From Oxyruncus cristatus (taxonomy: Eukaryota; Chordata; Aves; Passeriformes; Cotingidae): a stretch of DNA of 64,000 nt. Where the stretch lies: assembly GCA_013399855.1 (NCBI GenBank), contig VXAY01006786.1, positions 1-64,000 of the forward strand. Direction: 5' to 3'. Shown piece after piece: positions 13,010-24,645 of this stretch. Position 1 is the first letter of the stretch, and each line of letters starts with the position of its first letter. The translations under genes were made by a program, and so were the position numbers. The notes under the pieces are model-generated. The model had not been told where the DNA came from. It made no database searches and worked only from the letters and a program-made list of their open reading frames with translations.

Positions 13010-13465
13010 GTCATTACGGCTGCCTTTGGGAATAAGATCACAGTTCATGGGGTAGGTGCTGATGGTGTGTATCTTGATGGACAAATGATTGCTAAAGATC
13101 CAATCAACCTAATTCTTGTGCCAGATGCTTTTTGTACATGTCTACCTGAGGGTATTCCTACCACATTTCAGCAGCTTCTTTTAACTTTACTTTGGCACCA
13201 GCATGTGTTTCTGAAGGGCTTGCCATATATGATACCTTCAAGGCAGAAAAAATTCTTGAATTTACAGTAACTATCCAACAGAAATATCTTGGGTGATGCA
13301 TTTCACAAGCTACCTCTTGTGAAGCTGGTAAACCACTCTCAATTACACTATACTGCATCTTAGGATCTTCAAGATGCAGCAAAACATTTTTATTTAGGAG
13401 TGTGTCGTTCATATTAGTGAGAAGAACTGGTGAAACCCTGATGCTGTATCTTGTGGCTCCATTCA
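13010..13465 (+). other. Coding-like stretch of unknown origin
   Basis: Stops are sparse here in more than one frame. One plus frame is open from 13010 to 13270 and reads through GVGADGVYLDGQMIAKDP and ILVPDAFCTCLPEG. A second plus frame is open from about 13149 to its TGA near 13295, including SEGLAIYDTFKAEKILEFTV, then continues past that stop to a TAG near 13475. A minus frame of 102 codons (13158-13466) overlaps both. The peptides look more like ordinary protein than most frames in this window, but I recognise no family. It may be a decayed exon or processed pseudogene with frameshifts, or chance. There are no convincing splice sites. Confidence 0.2.
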
Positions 13466-16400
13466 TAAAACTTTAGAGATTAAAATAATTTACTTTTCCT
13501 TGTTGGATACTGTACAACTTTTGTACAATGTAAATTTTATGTTCCAGACTGATTCCAGTTAGAAGAGTAAGAAGAATAAAATTGATGCTAGTGAGCTCCA
13601 GCGGCTTTATTATGGCTCTGACATCCCATGATGCATGCCACAGTGATCTTTCTTCTTTTTACAGTGCAGAGCAATACAGTGATATGGAGAACAACCACTA
13701 AAATATTTCCCATGCTTCTGGAGTCCCATGAAGGAAGTTGTTGCAAATACCACAGAAAGATGTTGAGAAACATCCATAAAGTGCCTTCATGAACCTGGGA
13801 CTGTCATGTCATAAGGCTGCCTTAATGTTTGTGTGAGGGGGAGGACACCCTGGGCCTTTTAGCTCTCTGCGGTAATAATGAAAATGGAGGTGACTGCTGC
13901 ATGATATCCTCTGAACTGAGGAAATTCTGCTTGGACCAATTATAGTAGCTTCAGGGCACTCTTGCTCTAAGAATGCTTCTTCTGCACTTACCGTGCTTTG
14001 TTGTCTCAATGAATAAAGTCAAACTGGGAAAGATCTTCTAGAGCTCTGGGAACAGTGATGGTCCATTGAGAGTCTTGCATATTCATCAGCTTTGATCTTC
14101 TAAGTGATGACATGGGGCTGGGGTTTGGAAATAGCTTCTGATGTTGGATAAAGTCCCAGTTAAAAGAAGCTTGAGATCTGCTGGTCTAGATGTATTTACT
14201 GTTTTTTTTTTCATTTAAATTGATTTTTTTTTTAAGTTTTATATTAAGTTCTGATTTTTCAGCAGTCTCCTTTCTCAAATTGTTCAGTGTCGTCAGTATT
14301 TTTTTTCTTTCTGGATTTTAGGCTATCTCTGCTTTTTGTTACTTTTTACTGCATTCATATATTATCTCCTTCAATTTTCTTCTATCTTTTTGAAGCATGC
14401 TGAATTGTAATGAGTATGTAAATTAACATTAGCCTTCCCTGTGTACTTGCTGGCCTGCTGCAGTTCCCTTCGTGCCCTCTCGACATTTTAAGCTTTACAT
14501 CCAGATGGTACTGGTTAGAAAAGGGAATTTCTCTCCCATGCAGTTTTCATGGGGAGGAAAATATTCTTCCTAGCTTGTGGGGGAAGAGGTTGGAACAAAG
14601 AATTGTTTTGGTACCACATTGGATCAAATGCTTATAAAAATAAGATTTTTAATGTAGTTTAAATATTTGTAAGGAGAGGCCCAGTGAAACAGTTCAATTT
14701 AAAGAAAAAAAAATGTTTTTTGTTTAAAGCCATTCCTTAGGCATTTGGCTTCTTAGGCCATCCAGGTGTTCAAGGTTATGGACACTGAGAGAATGTGGTT
14801 TCCAGCTTGGTAGGCAGCTGGCAGAATGCAGGTTTTCCCAGAGTTTTAAGTCAGCTTTATTTACAATAAATGCATAGTAATGGTTTTGCCTGTGTAAAAT
14901 AGTGATTGCTCTAGGACTCAATGCTCTAGATTGCCCATAGGTCAATGTAAGGAATACTGGCACATAGTTTTGTCTGGAGAACTGTACTATTTTTCTGGTA
15001 AAATGATGCCAACTCCTAAATTTTCTACCTAAGTTTTTCTCTGCACTAGACATACCTGGACCTAGCTTAGCTCTGTCTTACAACAGAAAACTTTGTCCTA
15101 CAACAGGGCAGAGATACTGTGAGAATTACAGCATCAGTAAGCATGCCCTGTGGAGAAATTTACCAAAAGGTTATAACAGCAGTGCTTGATGAATGCATAT
15201 TTATGAAAGGAAAACATAGAAGGGCCATGAAGTTTTTAAATAAAGCAGACAACCTTTTATTGGAAGGTCCGAGATCCTTCAAACTTCCTGAGAGATATTG
15301 AGCATCCTTATGTGCCACCAAAGAAGTTCCTGCTCTTTCCCTGGTATTTAGCAAGCACTACTACCTTCAAAACTGCTTCAAGCCCAGCAAAACAGAAGGC
15401 TGGCTTTGAAGTGGCTCTTACTGATGCTGCTAGCAGAGTAACTACAGCAGTACACTGCTCAGCTTGCAGAACAACAAATCAGTTGCCCATATATAACAAA
15501 CACTGTACACCACTGTGTGTGTATGCTGATCTTCTACAGCATGTATCCTGTGTGTGTAAACGTTTTAAAAGGACCTAATTGTGTCAAATTCCCTTTACGT
15601 CCTTCACCAACCTTGATTAATCTGACAAACATTATGCTGACAATAAAAAAACATTAAAAAGAAAGAGCAAGGACACACTAACTGGCTAACTATTGGAGCA
15701 CTTGTCTGAAGATGAAAAGCCATAGTGTGTTGGGTTTTTTGGCTTTGTTTTTTCAGAGATCTATCTGTCCTTTTGAACCTCCATAAGGATCCTTGGCATA
15801 GCTCCAATTAGTTCTCTTGATCTCCTTGCTCATTTTCTTACCATTCTGAGGTAGGGCCTGCCTTTAAAGCATTCACCAAGCCCTACCCAGTGGCTGCATT
15901 TGGACATTAGTCTCTTCCTGCATCTTCAAATTCTATCAGTTTATTGTAAAAATATCAGTCCCTTTGGAATAGTGCAGTCTTTGAAATTCTTAGTTTTTTT
16001 CATGAGAGTCCACGATACTGCTTTTTGTCTTTGTAAATTACTATTTTTTAATAATTCTCTAACTTTTAAGTAGCTTTTGGACCTGTTCAAGAAGTAAATG
16101 AACCTTAATGCATTTTTATTGTGTTACATATGACTTCAGCTTTGTTTAGAAAAACAAGTTGAGGTTGATAGTGTTTTGTTGGGGAACTTCCATGTGGTAC
16201 AAGTGTAGGGTTAGTAGTGAGGATGAATTCATGCAAAAGTGAATTTCCTACGACAATGTTTTCTCCACCTTCTTGCATTTGTCTGTTCTTCATTTTGACA
16301 CTTAAGCAAATGGGTGAGGGGGACGGAATGGATTCTATCTTGTAATACAACATAACATTAAAAGGAGAGTTGCTCTGTTTGTCAGAGGTATATTTGTAGC

Positions 16401-19400
16401 ATCTAATAATACTTTTAACTTTGCAAAGAATATGATTATATAAAATGTCTCACTCTTGCAATGTTTGCCCTATTTAATAGCAGAGGCACAACACAAAGGC
16501 TACTCTTTTCAGTGATAGCACACCTGCAAAATGTGTGCACATGGCTGGGTCTGTGCAGGTGTCTAATTTCTCAATGGCTAGTGCAGACCTTTCCATGTAG
16601 AGCCAGAGTTTATCCTCTGTTTTCCAACATTTCACCAAAGGTGTTGAAATATCTGTATAAACTGAGGGTTGTTGTCACCTATCCTGTGACAGGTGACCAG
16701 CCTGGAAAGCTGATCCCACCAGTCAGCTTGTGTTCTTCTCATGTGCCCTGTGTCGAAAAGGAGAACTGTAATTACTTAGGTGCTGCCTTTCATCATCATC
16801 TGACTTCATTTGTCCTACTATGCACCACACCAATGCTCCAGTAGAGCCAGGCATAACCCTAGCAAGAATATTTACAGTTCTTGTGAATCTTCTGTTCCTC
16901 CCCACTTTGCATAGCAGAATCATGGTAGGTTTGAAGACGCTGAGGTTCAGTAATCACACATTCTGACTTGGTTATGTCTCTGTGTGTGCAGGACTGAGCA
17001 TATTGTTGTGTTGTGATTAGTTTGCAACAACACTTTTTCTCACATGAGGTTTGATTTACTTTTTTATTCTTTTAGATTCTCTACTTCAATGTTATTTCAT
17101 AGGAGGTCTCATTTTTGCAATAAATTGCAAAATTATTTAGAGAAATATTTTGTGATACCAATGGGGTATGCTTAATATGCAAATTGTTTCTGTATAAATA
17201 TTAAATGTGCTTGTGCATGTGCTTTCAAACTTTTGTTTAGCTGGATACATTGTACACATGGGGTTATGTCAATTCCTCCTGTGAACTGGGAAATAAAAAT
17301 CTTTGACTATTATTCTCATCATATAACCATGTTGACTGATAGCACACACTGTTATCTTCAATGAATAAATTAAGTGATAAGAATGTGAAATTCATACCCA
17401 GTGGCAGTAGAGTATATAGTATGTGGATTTTTTGGTCATGACTTTGAAGTGTGTACTCTGATTTGTAAACTGATTGGATACTGTACTAGGTAATGTAGCA
17501 AAATGAAAATCTTACAAAACATAAATCCTTCTTCATCCACAGAAAAAGGCAGACAAGGCATAAACAATGACACCCTGAGTCTCAAATTCTAAAGAAGTGC
17601 AAGCAGCTGGTGGGTGCCATGACATTAGTGGGAGGTGAACAACAAAAGCAAATGCTGGAACGATTGGCGTGGACTGAGATACACGGCGTAAAAACATCAG
17701 AACTTGTGTAGATATCCAGTTTCCACTGTCATATGGAACTTTAAGTGAGTTTTAAAATGGATGGTGCTTCTGAAATTGACTTTTGTGACTTTGTCACTTT
17801 CTTGAATCTCCTCACTCTTTCTGTGATGTAGCAGTCTCTCAATAATTAAGGTAGTAGTCAGCTTTTCTTTATGCTCTGTTTTTCTTTTTTTCTCCCCTTG
17901 ATATGTAGTGCTCAGAAATAGTTCTGCCAGCTTCAACTGTAAATCTCAAGTCCATGACAAAGGAAGTAATTTTGTGAAACAAGTGGCAGTGTGAAAGATA
18001 TGATGATGGTAAAAAAACCCAAACTGTGGTTAGAGTTCAGATGTCACAAATCTGAGTGAATGTAGAAAGAGGGAGTAAACAAACTCATATGATATCCATA
18101 AGGACTTTTATTTTTTCATCTTCTGAGTATGTGCAAAGAATAGTTGTAGGACTGCGTATTTTGGGAACAAGCCTTGTCAATACCAGAAGACCTGAATATT
18201 TGAAGGTTGGTTGCTGTTTAATTGTATCTGTGGCTTAATTGAGTTTAATTGTATCTGTGGCTTCCTAGATGCTGGAATCCTAAAGTGGTTCATCCAGAAG
18301 CTTCAGTCACAAGGGAGGTTGTTCATCATAAATGATGACAGGGTTCTTGTCATGTCATAAAACTAGCAATGGCTAGTGACTTTGCTAGTATATTTGTCCT
18401 CTCTGTCATCCTCATTTACCAACTTCTAATAGAAATGTTTCTCTTTACCCTCTTTGTTGTTATATGGGATCTCATTCTTTGAATTTCCTCAGAAAAGCAC
18501 CATACTTCAGTTCTTGTTTGGAAATGAGGAGTTGAGAGAAATGTGCCCAGTTTGTCTATGGAACAGAGCTTGCTCTGACTGTTTTAAGGAGCCCTGACCT
18601 GGGCAGAAGAACAGAAAGGGAAAGGTTCCTGCACTCTATAGGAGGTTACAGTAAAGTCCTGCATGCCATGACTGTTTTGGGGTGCTGCAACACTTGAGAG
18701 GCTGTGAGGAGGTTGGGCAGCATCGGGGTGGTAATTGGGATCAAGCTAATACATGAGTGGCTTTTGAAACTTGTAATTTTTTTTCCCTGAAAGAAATAGG
18801 TGGTCGAGATCAAAAACATCTCCATCCAGCCTTAGAGGTGAGGTAATGTCCCTAGGAGATTAAAGATTTCCCAGAAACAATGTATTCTTCAGTGGCAAGG
18901 GCATAGACTTTTCTAAGACTTTGGCCTTCTAGTCTGAACAATATTAATTTGCATCTAAAGCACAGGGGATATTTGCTGCTTGCCTCTACAGATCTGAGAA
19001 GTGTACTGTATTTGTGTCAGTGGACAAAGAACCTAAAGATCGTGGCTTTCCTACTGCAATTGAAATATAGACTTGGGCTTTCCCATTTCCTGCTGTCTTC
19101 TTCCTTATAACCTTCCCATTGGAGTTCTGCTTTGTTTATACTCATCTGTTGGATTCGTTCTCTGCCTGGAAGAAGTGAAATATTGCTGATAAGCCCTATC
19201 CTGTCTGCATGTCTAGGGTGCTAGTTTTCTAGACCAGGGGAAGCTTGAGACAGTGTTTGGTAGTTGAAACATCTAGAAAATGCATTTTTGTTGTGAGTAT
19301 ACAACATGTACTGATCATGTTTCTTTGCAGTCTTTACTGGAAGATGGGTTAAGTTAAATGGAAAAAACAAGAAGTTGTGTGGAATGTTATTAGAGCATTT

Positions 19401-20114
19401 CTCTATTTTCCAGAATTTGTGTATTTGTAAAGCCTTTCCATAACATTGACTTTCCTTTTCAGTAGTCTATTTTACTTTATTTTAAAATAATAATGAAAAT
19501 GTTATTTTCCCTGATGCTAGTGTTATTTGGTTTCACCTTAACTATTAATTAATGGCTCCATTTTAGTCTGGAGATAGATGAGTATAGATGTTTTTTTACC
19601 TGATCATTGAAGCTCTCTGAATATTCAGAGATGATAATAAGATCAGCTTTCTCCTAACTGTAACCAAAGGGAAAATTGATGAGTGACCATGGTACATTAT
19701 CCTTAGGTATGGAAAATCAATGAAATAGGAAAATAAAAATTTCACTAACACCACCTGAAATTATGTGCACAGGAATGTGGGCCTAGAGGACATGCTGAGA
19801 AAGTGAAGGGCAAATTGTTGGACCATATATATTGACAGTTATCTGTGTTGCAGTAGATGCAATACCAAGGGCATCGGCAATATTATAATTAAAAAAAATA
19901 AATCAATGAACAGACAAATGCAGTTATTGCAAAAGGTTAAATTGTAAATATCACTATAGTTCATCCAGTTTTTGAGTAGAAATAATTGAGGCATTACATT
20001 TAAAATGTAGTTGTCAAACAATATATGCATACATACATGCACATGAAGTAGTTTGGTAGCCAGAAAGAAAAGGCTCTTACTGGGAGGCTTTTAGTCCTTT
20101 GTTAGTGCCACAGA
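13466..20114. other. Anonymous non-coding sequence, 6.6 kb
   Basis: No gene or transposon recognised. Frames reach 127 codons (16461-16844) with no family resemblance. There are several T-rich patches near 14200-14330. A short tandem duplication at 18216-18263 is listed separately. Confidence 0.55.
18216..18263. repeat. Two-copy tandem duplication, 27-bp period
   Basis: The 21-base unit GTTTAATTGTATCTGTGGCTT (shown here with its last base split off as GTTTAATTGTATCTGTGGCT + T) occurs at 18216-18236 and again without mismatch at 18243-18263. The copies are separated by AATTGA. This looks like a recent local duplication by replication slippage. Confidence 0.9.
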
Positions 20115-20692
20115 GTCTGGCTATGCCTGTGAACATGAGCCAGCAGTGTGCCCAGGTGGCCAAGAAGGCCAATGGCATCCTGGCCTGGATCAGGAACAGT
20201 GTGGCCAGCAGGACCAGGGAAGTGATTCTGCCCCTGTACTCAGCGCTGGTGAGGCCACACCTGGAGTGCTGTGTCCAGTTCTGGGCCCCTCAGTTCAGGA
20301 AGGATATTGAGGTGCTGGAGCAGGTCCAGAGAAGAGCAACCAGGCTGGTGAAGGGACTTGAGCACAAGCCCTGTGAGGAGAGGCTGAGGGAGCTGGGGTT
20401 GTTTAGCCTGGAGAAGAGGAGGCTCAGGGGAGACCTCATCACTCTCTACAACTCTCTAAAAGGAGGTTGTAGCCAGGTGGGGGTTGGTCTCTTCTCCCAG
20501 GCAACCAGCAGTAAGACAAGAGGGCACGGGCTTAAGCTGTGCCAGGGGAGGTTTAGGCTGGATATTAGGAAGAAGTTCTTTATAGAGAGGGTAATCAGAC
20601 ATTGGAATGGGCTGCCCAGGGAGGTGGTGATTTCTCCAACCCTGGAGGTTTTCAAGATGAGACTGGATGTGGCACTTAGTGCCATGGTCTAG
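20099..20692 (+). pseudogene. CR1 ORF2 fragment (reverse transcriptase C-terminal region)
   Basis: An open frame of 197 codons whose residues from about 12 onward match the end of CR1 ORF2. Recognisable blocks are [18 protein letters not shown] (residues 17-34), the [19 protein letters not shown] block, [11 protein letters not shown], the [20 protein letters not shown] block, [12 protein letters not shown] (150-161) and [10 protein letters not shown]. The first in-frame codon here is TTG and is not a real start; the true N-terminal endonuclease and catalytic reverse transcriptase domains are missing through 5' truncation. It cannot encode an active enzyme. The full-length protein would nick the target and copy CR1 RNA in the nucleus. 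Confidence 0.92.
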
Positions 20693-20772
20693 TAACCGTG
20701 GTGGTAGTGGATCAAGAGTTGGACTTGATCTCCGAGGTCCTTTCCAACCCATCTGATTCTGTGATTCTGTGA
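20115..20772 (+). mobile_element. CR1 LINE, 3' portion with reverse transcriptase C-terminus
   Basis: A 5'-truncated CR1 insertion of about 660 bp. It starts in the part of ORF2 that follows the catalytic palm, runs through the ORF stop at 20690-20692 and a short 3' UTR containing GGTAGTGGATCAAGAG and TCCTTTCCAACCC, and ends in two ATTCTGTG octamers (20756-20771). The frame is still open throughout, so the copy is fairly young. Its last 200 bases are close to those of the copy at 27731-27932, placing both in one subfamily. The 5' boundary is approximate, set where similarity to the usual [17 protein letters not shown] segment begins. Confidence 0.93.
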
Positions 20773-21136
20773 AATAGCATGTAATGGTGGATTATGTATC
20801 ACAAGCATAAAAATTGTTTTTATGGGTGGAAGGAAGGATGAATATACAACAAAAACATGATAACACATTATTAGTGCAAAGAAGCCTGAAAAATTTTAGG
20901 AGCCCTAGAGGGGACATAAAGTTTGACTGGAAAGAGGTTTGCCCTTTTACCTAAGTCCATCTGTGTGCCTTGGGCCTGGGGAATTGTGCACACTCCTGAG
21001 AAAACATTGGTGAACCCAGTGAGCCTCTCAAATTCATGTACATTAGAAATTATGTAAAAGATCTGAATTAATAACAGTATTCTCCTGGTAAACTCCTTAC
21101 ACTTTACCTCTCAGGTCTGAACATGCATGTTTCTAA
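20773..21136. other. Unannotated spacer between two CR1 copies
   Basis: About 365 bases of A+T-rich sequence separating a plus-strand CR1 from a minus-strand CR1. No feature recognised. Confidence 0.6.
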
Positions 21137-21407
21137 ATCACAGAATCAGAGAATACGCTGAGCTGAAAGGGACCCACAAGGATCATCAAGTCCAACTCCT
21201 GGCCCTGCACAGACCATTCCCATAAGTCACACCATGTGCTTGAGAGTGTTGTCCAGACGCTTCTTGAACTCTGCCAGTTATGGTGCTGCGACCACTTCCC
21301 TGGGGAACCTGTTCCAGTGCCCAACCACCCTCTGGGGGAAGAACCTTTTTCTAATATCTGATGTAAACCTCCCTGACACAATTTCATGCTGTTTCCTCAG
21401 GTCTACA
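21137..21407 (-). mobile_element. CR1 LINE, 3'-end fragment (SINE-tail type)
   Basis: Read on the minus strand, this runs from the end of ORF2 into the 3' UTR and stops at the octamer tail, seen on the plus strand as CACAGAATCAGAGAAT. Plus-strand landmarks are GAAAGGGACCCACAAGGATC, CATCAAGTCCAACTCCTGGC, GTCCAGACGCTTCTTGAACT, CCTGGGGAACCTGTTCC, and GCTGTTTCCTCAGGTC at its 5' limit. The tail block with CCCACAAGGATCAT is the same as in the SINE at 3.1 kb, unlike the 20.1 and 27.7 kb copies. It is 5'-truncated and holds no intact frame. Confidence 0.9.
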
Positions 21408-24122
21408 CAGTTTTTTTTCTTCATGGAGGCAGATGTTTGCCCCCGTCTTACCTGTGATCGTATACCTACTTAGTAATGCCGTATTACATAATATTGTTTG
21501 GGATATGTATATAGTGCGGTTTTTTCCTCCATTTTCTAGTGCCCTAGATTCTTTTGGCTAGGTACAGAGCATAACCAGTTTCAAGGCTATGAATTTAAAT
21601 ATATCTGTTCAGTGAGCAGCAGTTTATTTGATGTGAGGTTTTGTGTGTGTATTTTTTTTCTTCTGTGAGGTGCTTTCCTGTCACTTGAGCAAAATGTTTC
21701 ACTCATCTGTCTCCTGTTGCAAGGCAAATCAGATTTTGCTCTTGTTTAGAAATTATGAGATTTTGAGTGCAGTTTATTCAGATATGGATAACAGATTTAC
21801 CACCAGATAGCATTTGATTTAGTTCCATATTTCTAAAACTGTGTTCATTTGGTACGGCTGTATTCTACCCCTTTTCAGTGCCTGCACAGTGTTAGGAAGT
21901 ATTAGAGTTCTGTAGCTATCCTTAGAAGAAAAAGGGACAAGTCCTGCCACAGTCTCTTCTCGTTTAGGCATTGCAGTAGAGTTTTACCCCTTGCAGTAGT
22001 TAGCCTAGGTCAGGCACAAGCTTATCCTGGGGCCAGCACATGGAAGTAAGTCCTCTTAACTGCAGTGAACATGCAGTGATTTAATGTTGGAAGCTGTGAA
22101 GAGCATGTCTTCCAGATTTTCTAGGACAATAAAACCCCTCCCGAAGTGTTTTATGGGCTGTTCTTTATGTGCAGCTGCTTTCTGCAGGACTAGATCACTT
22201 CTCCTGTCCAAGGTGGTACATGTTCCTAGACACAGTGGCATGGAGGTCAGTTTCTGAGGCAGCATAGCATTGCTGGCAGCTGGAAATCAGATTTTCTGGG
22301 CATGTATTTCTTGTGTCTATGGATCATCACAATGTTTTTTTCACAGACAGGCCTTCACTCATCAGACATCCCTTGCAAAGCAAGCAGAAACCCTGTCATC
22401 TATCATAGGGAGAATCTGCTCAGAAATATTTGTTTTATAAATAGTTTTGAAAATATGGTTAGTTTTAAAATGAGCAGTACAAAAACCTGGGAAGCTTACA
22501 AGTCATTTGAAAGATGAACTTTTAAGGAAAGATGGGATAAAATTTTTATTTCTAATCTCTGTATCTGTGACTCCTGTTCACTATAGGGTCTAAATACCAG
22601 AGAGTGGATTTAATACTCTCCTTTGGTGAGGCAAAAATAAGTACAGCAGGTCAGCAGCAAAACGGGAAGGGATGGGAGCAGTTGTTTTTTTGGAAAAAGC
22701 TCTCCAGATGAGGCAAGGCTGGCAGGTAGCAAGACTAAAGGAAGGGAGTGGATTTTTTGAGGTAGGAGGAAGGTCTTTTGGGATCTCTGCTAATGAAGGT
22801 GAGTTAGTGCAGAGACAGCTGCAAGAGAATAATGTAGGAAGAAATGTGAAACATTTTTTTCATGGATACATCGTAAACCTGTTGATAGCATACCTCAAAT
22901 TTTGTATAAAAGACAACTGTTCCCAGAAGCATTAAACTGGGAAGTATAGTGTCTTTATTTGTGAAAGGATTTAGGCAGAATGTAAGTGGCAGCGATCTCA
23001 CTTGTTGAAATATGCAAATGGTTTCTTAGAGTCAAGCAATCTGATATTAGAGTGATGACTTCTAATTATTTTTTCTTTCATTCCGACATCCAGTGGCTCT
23101 TGGAAAGGATGCTTGTGAAGGGGTTTATGTTGCAGTATCAGCTTGCCTTCTCATGTAAGATATTCACACTAGAGAACTCACTTTTTTTCCCCTTAATTTA
23201 TTTTGCAGTGATTTCATGCTGTTAATGAAGCTCATTGTCTAAACAGAGTCTTTGGTACAGCAGTGAGAGCACCAGGGGAATCAAGGTATTTTTGTGTTTC
23301 TTGTTTGATATTTCTTTTGGCATGGCTGTCTTTCTTTGTAATTGTTTCACATCTAAAAGTTTAGCTTAATTATTCTATTTGGCAAAGTGTATTCATAACT
23401 AAGAGTTTTTCCTCTCAAAGGTGTGTTTCTATTCAGCAAATAGCATTGTGTCTGAGAAAACTTGCAAAATACCTTTTCATCATGCCACCTTGTGAAATGA
23501 GATATGTATGTGGTTTTCAACTTTCTTGAAGAGTGAGGCAGAGACAGAGGGAGAAGTTACCATACTGTAGATTATTTTCTAGACTGCAGAAAGAGCACAG
23601 CTGGAATACATGCTGGAACAGATTCTCTTTATATATAGTTCTCTGGCACAGTGCAAAGTGGAGAATGAGGATATTGTGTTCTTATATTTATAGCAAGCAT
23701 TGCCTTCACCCCATGTAGAGATGCCTTTGTCCATTAAAAAAGAAAAGAGTCTGTGTGTAGGTGGATGGGTTCATACAGAAGAGCCCAACTATGTATGTCT
23801 AAACCTCAGATTATCTTGGTGATGGGAGTGTGGAATGATTAAAATGGAAGGAAAAAAATGCTTTCCTGTGTGGGGTTTTTCCATAGAAACGAAGAAGATT
23901 GTACGTACTGTGAATAATGAAAAGTCTAAGTGTTCATCACTTCATGATGAGTATGTTGAGATTGACCTGGTTTTGACTCTAAGGGCTAGCAATATCTGAG
24001 TAACAGGTCTGATTTTTGGGATTCAGCTGTTATTCCAGAACATTTGTTGGGAACTACCTGGTTAAGATCCATATAAAATCCTTATCTGAACATGATGCTT
24101 AGGTTCATTAAAAAATTATCAT
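21408..24122. other. Anonymous non-coding sequence
   Basis: No gene or transposon recognised. Frames do not exceed 87 codons. A single exact ATGCAAAT octamer lies at 23012-23019. Confidence 0.6.
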
Positions 24123-24645
24123 AATCATAGAATTGTAGTATAGCAGGCTGGCAGTGGCCTCAAGAATCATTTGGTCCAAACTTTCTTGACAAAAGTACCA
24201 TCTAGACAAGATGGCCCTCCACCCTAACCATCTGAATCTTAAAAGTGTCAAATGGTGGGGAATCCCCCACTTCCCCGGGGAGATTATTCCAATGGCTGAT
24301 TGTTCTTATTATGAAAATTTTTTCTCTTGTGTCCAGTTGGAATCTCCCCATGAGTAACTTGTACCCATTACCCCGCATTTCTTCCATGTGACTCTGTGTA
24401 AAAAGGTAGCCTCTATTTATTTTCTCTGTTGCCACCCTTTAAATACTGGAACATGATGAGGAGGTCTCCTCTAACATTTTTCTCAAGGTTGAACAAACCC
24501 AGTTGTCTCAGACTTTCCTTGTATGACAGGCTTCCCACTCCTTTGATCACCTTTGTGACCCTTCTCTGGACTCTCTCTAGCCTGTCCACATCTCTTTTGA
24601 AAATCCAATATTTAGGGGTAACCAGAACAGAGTTTGCTTGAGAAG
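24123..24645 (-). mobile_element. CR1 LINE fragment, older subfamily
   Basis: A minus-strand CR1 of about 520 bp whose 3' end is at the left (plus-strand AATCATAGAATTGTAGTATA). Going right, plus-strand landmarks are AGATTATTCCAATGGCTGA, a TCTTGTGTCCAGTTGGAA segment, GCCACCCTTTAAATACTGGA, ATGAGGAGGTCTCCTCTAAC, AAGGTTGAACAAACCCAG, TTTCCTTGTATGACAGGCTT and CTTCTCTGGACTCTCTCTAG. These correspond to the 3' UTR and the last third of ORF2. Stops and small indels interrupt the frame. Its tail differs from the other CR1 copies here, so it belongs to a third, older-looking type. It is 5'-truncated near 24645. Confidence 0.9.

Noticed and set aside
16461..16844. A 127-codon plus-strand frame
   Set aside because: It resembles no known protein and has no gene context.
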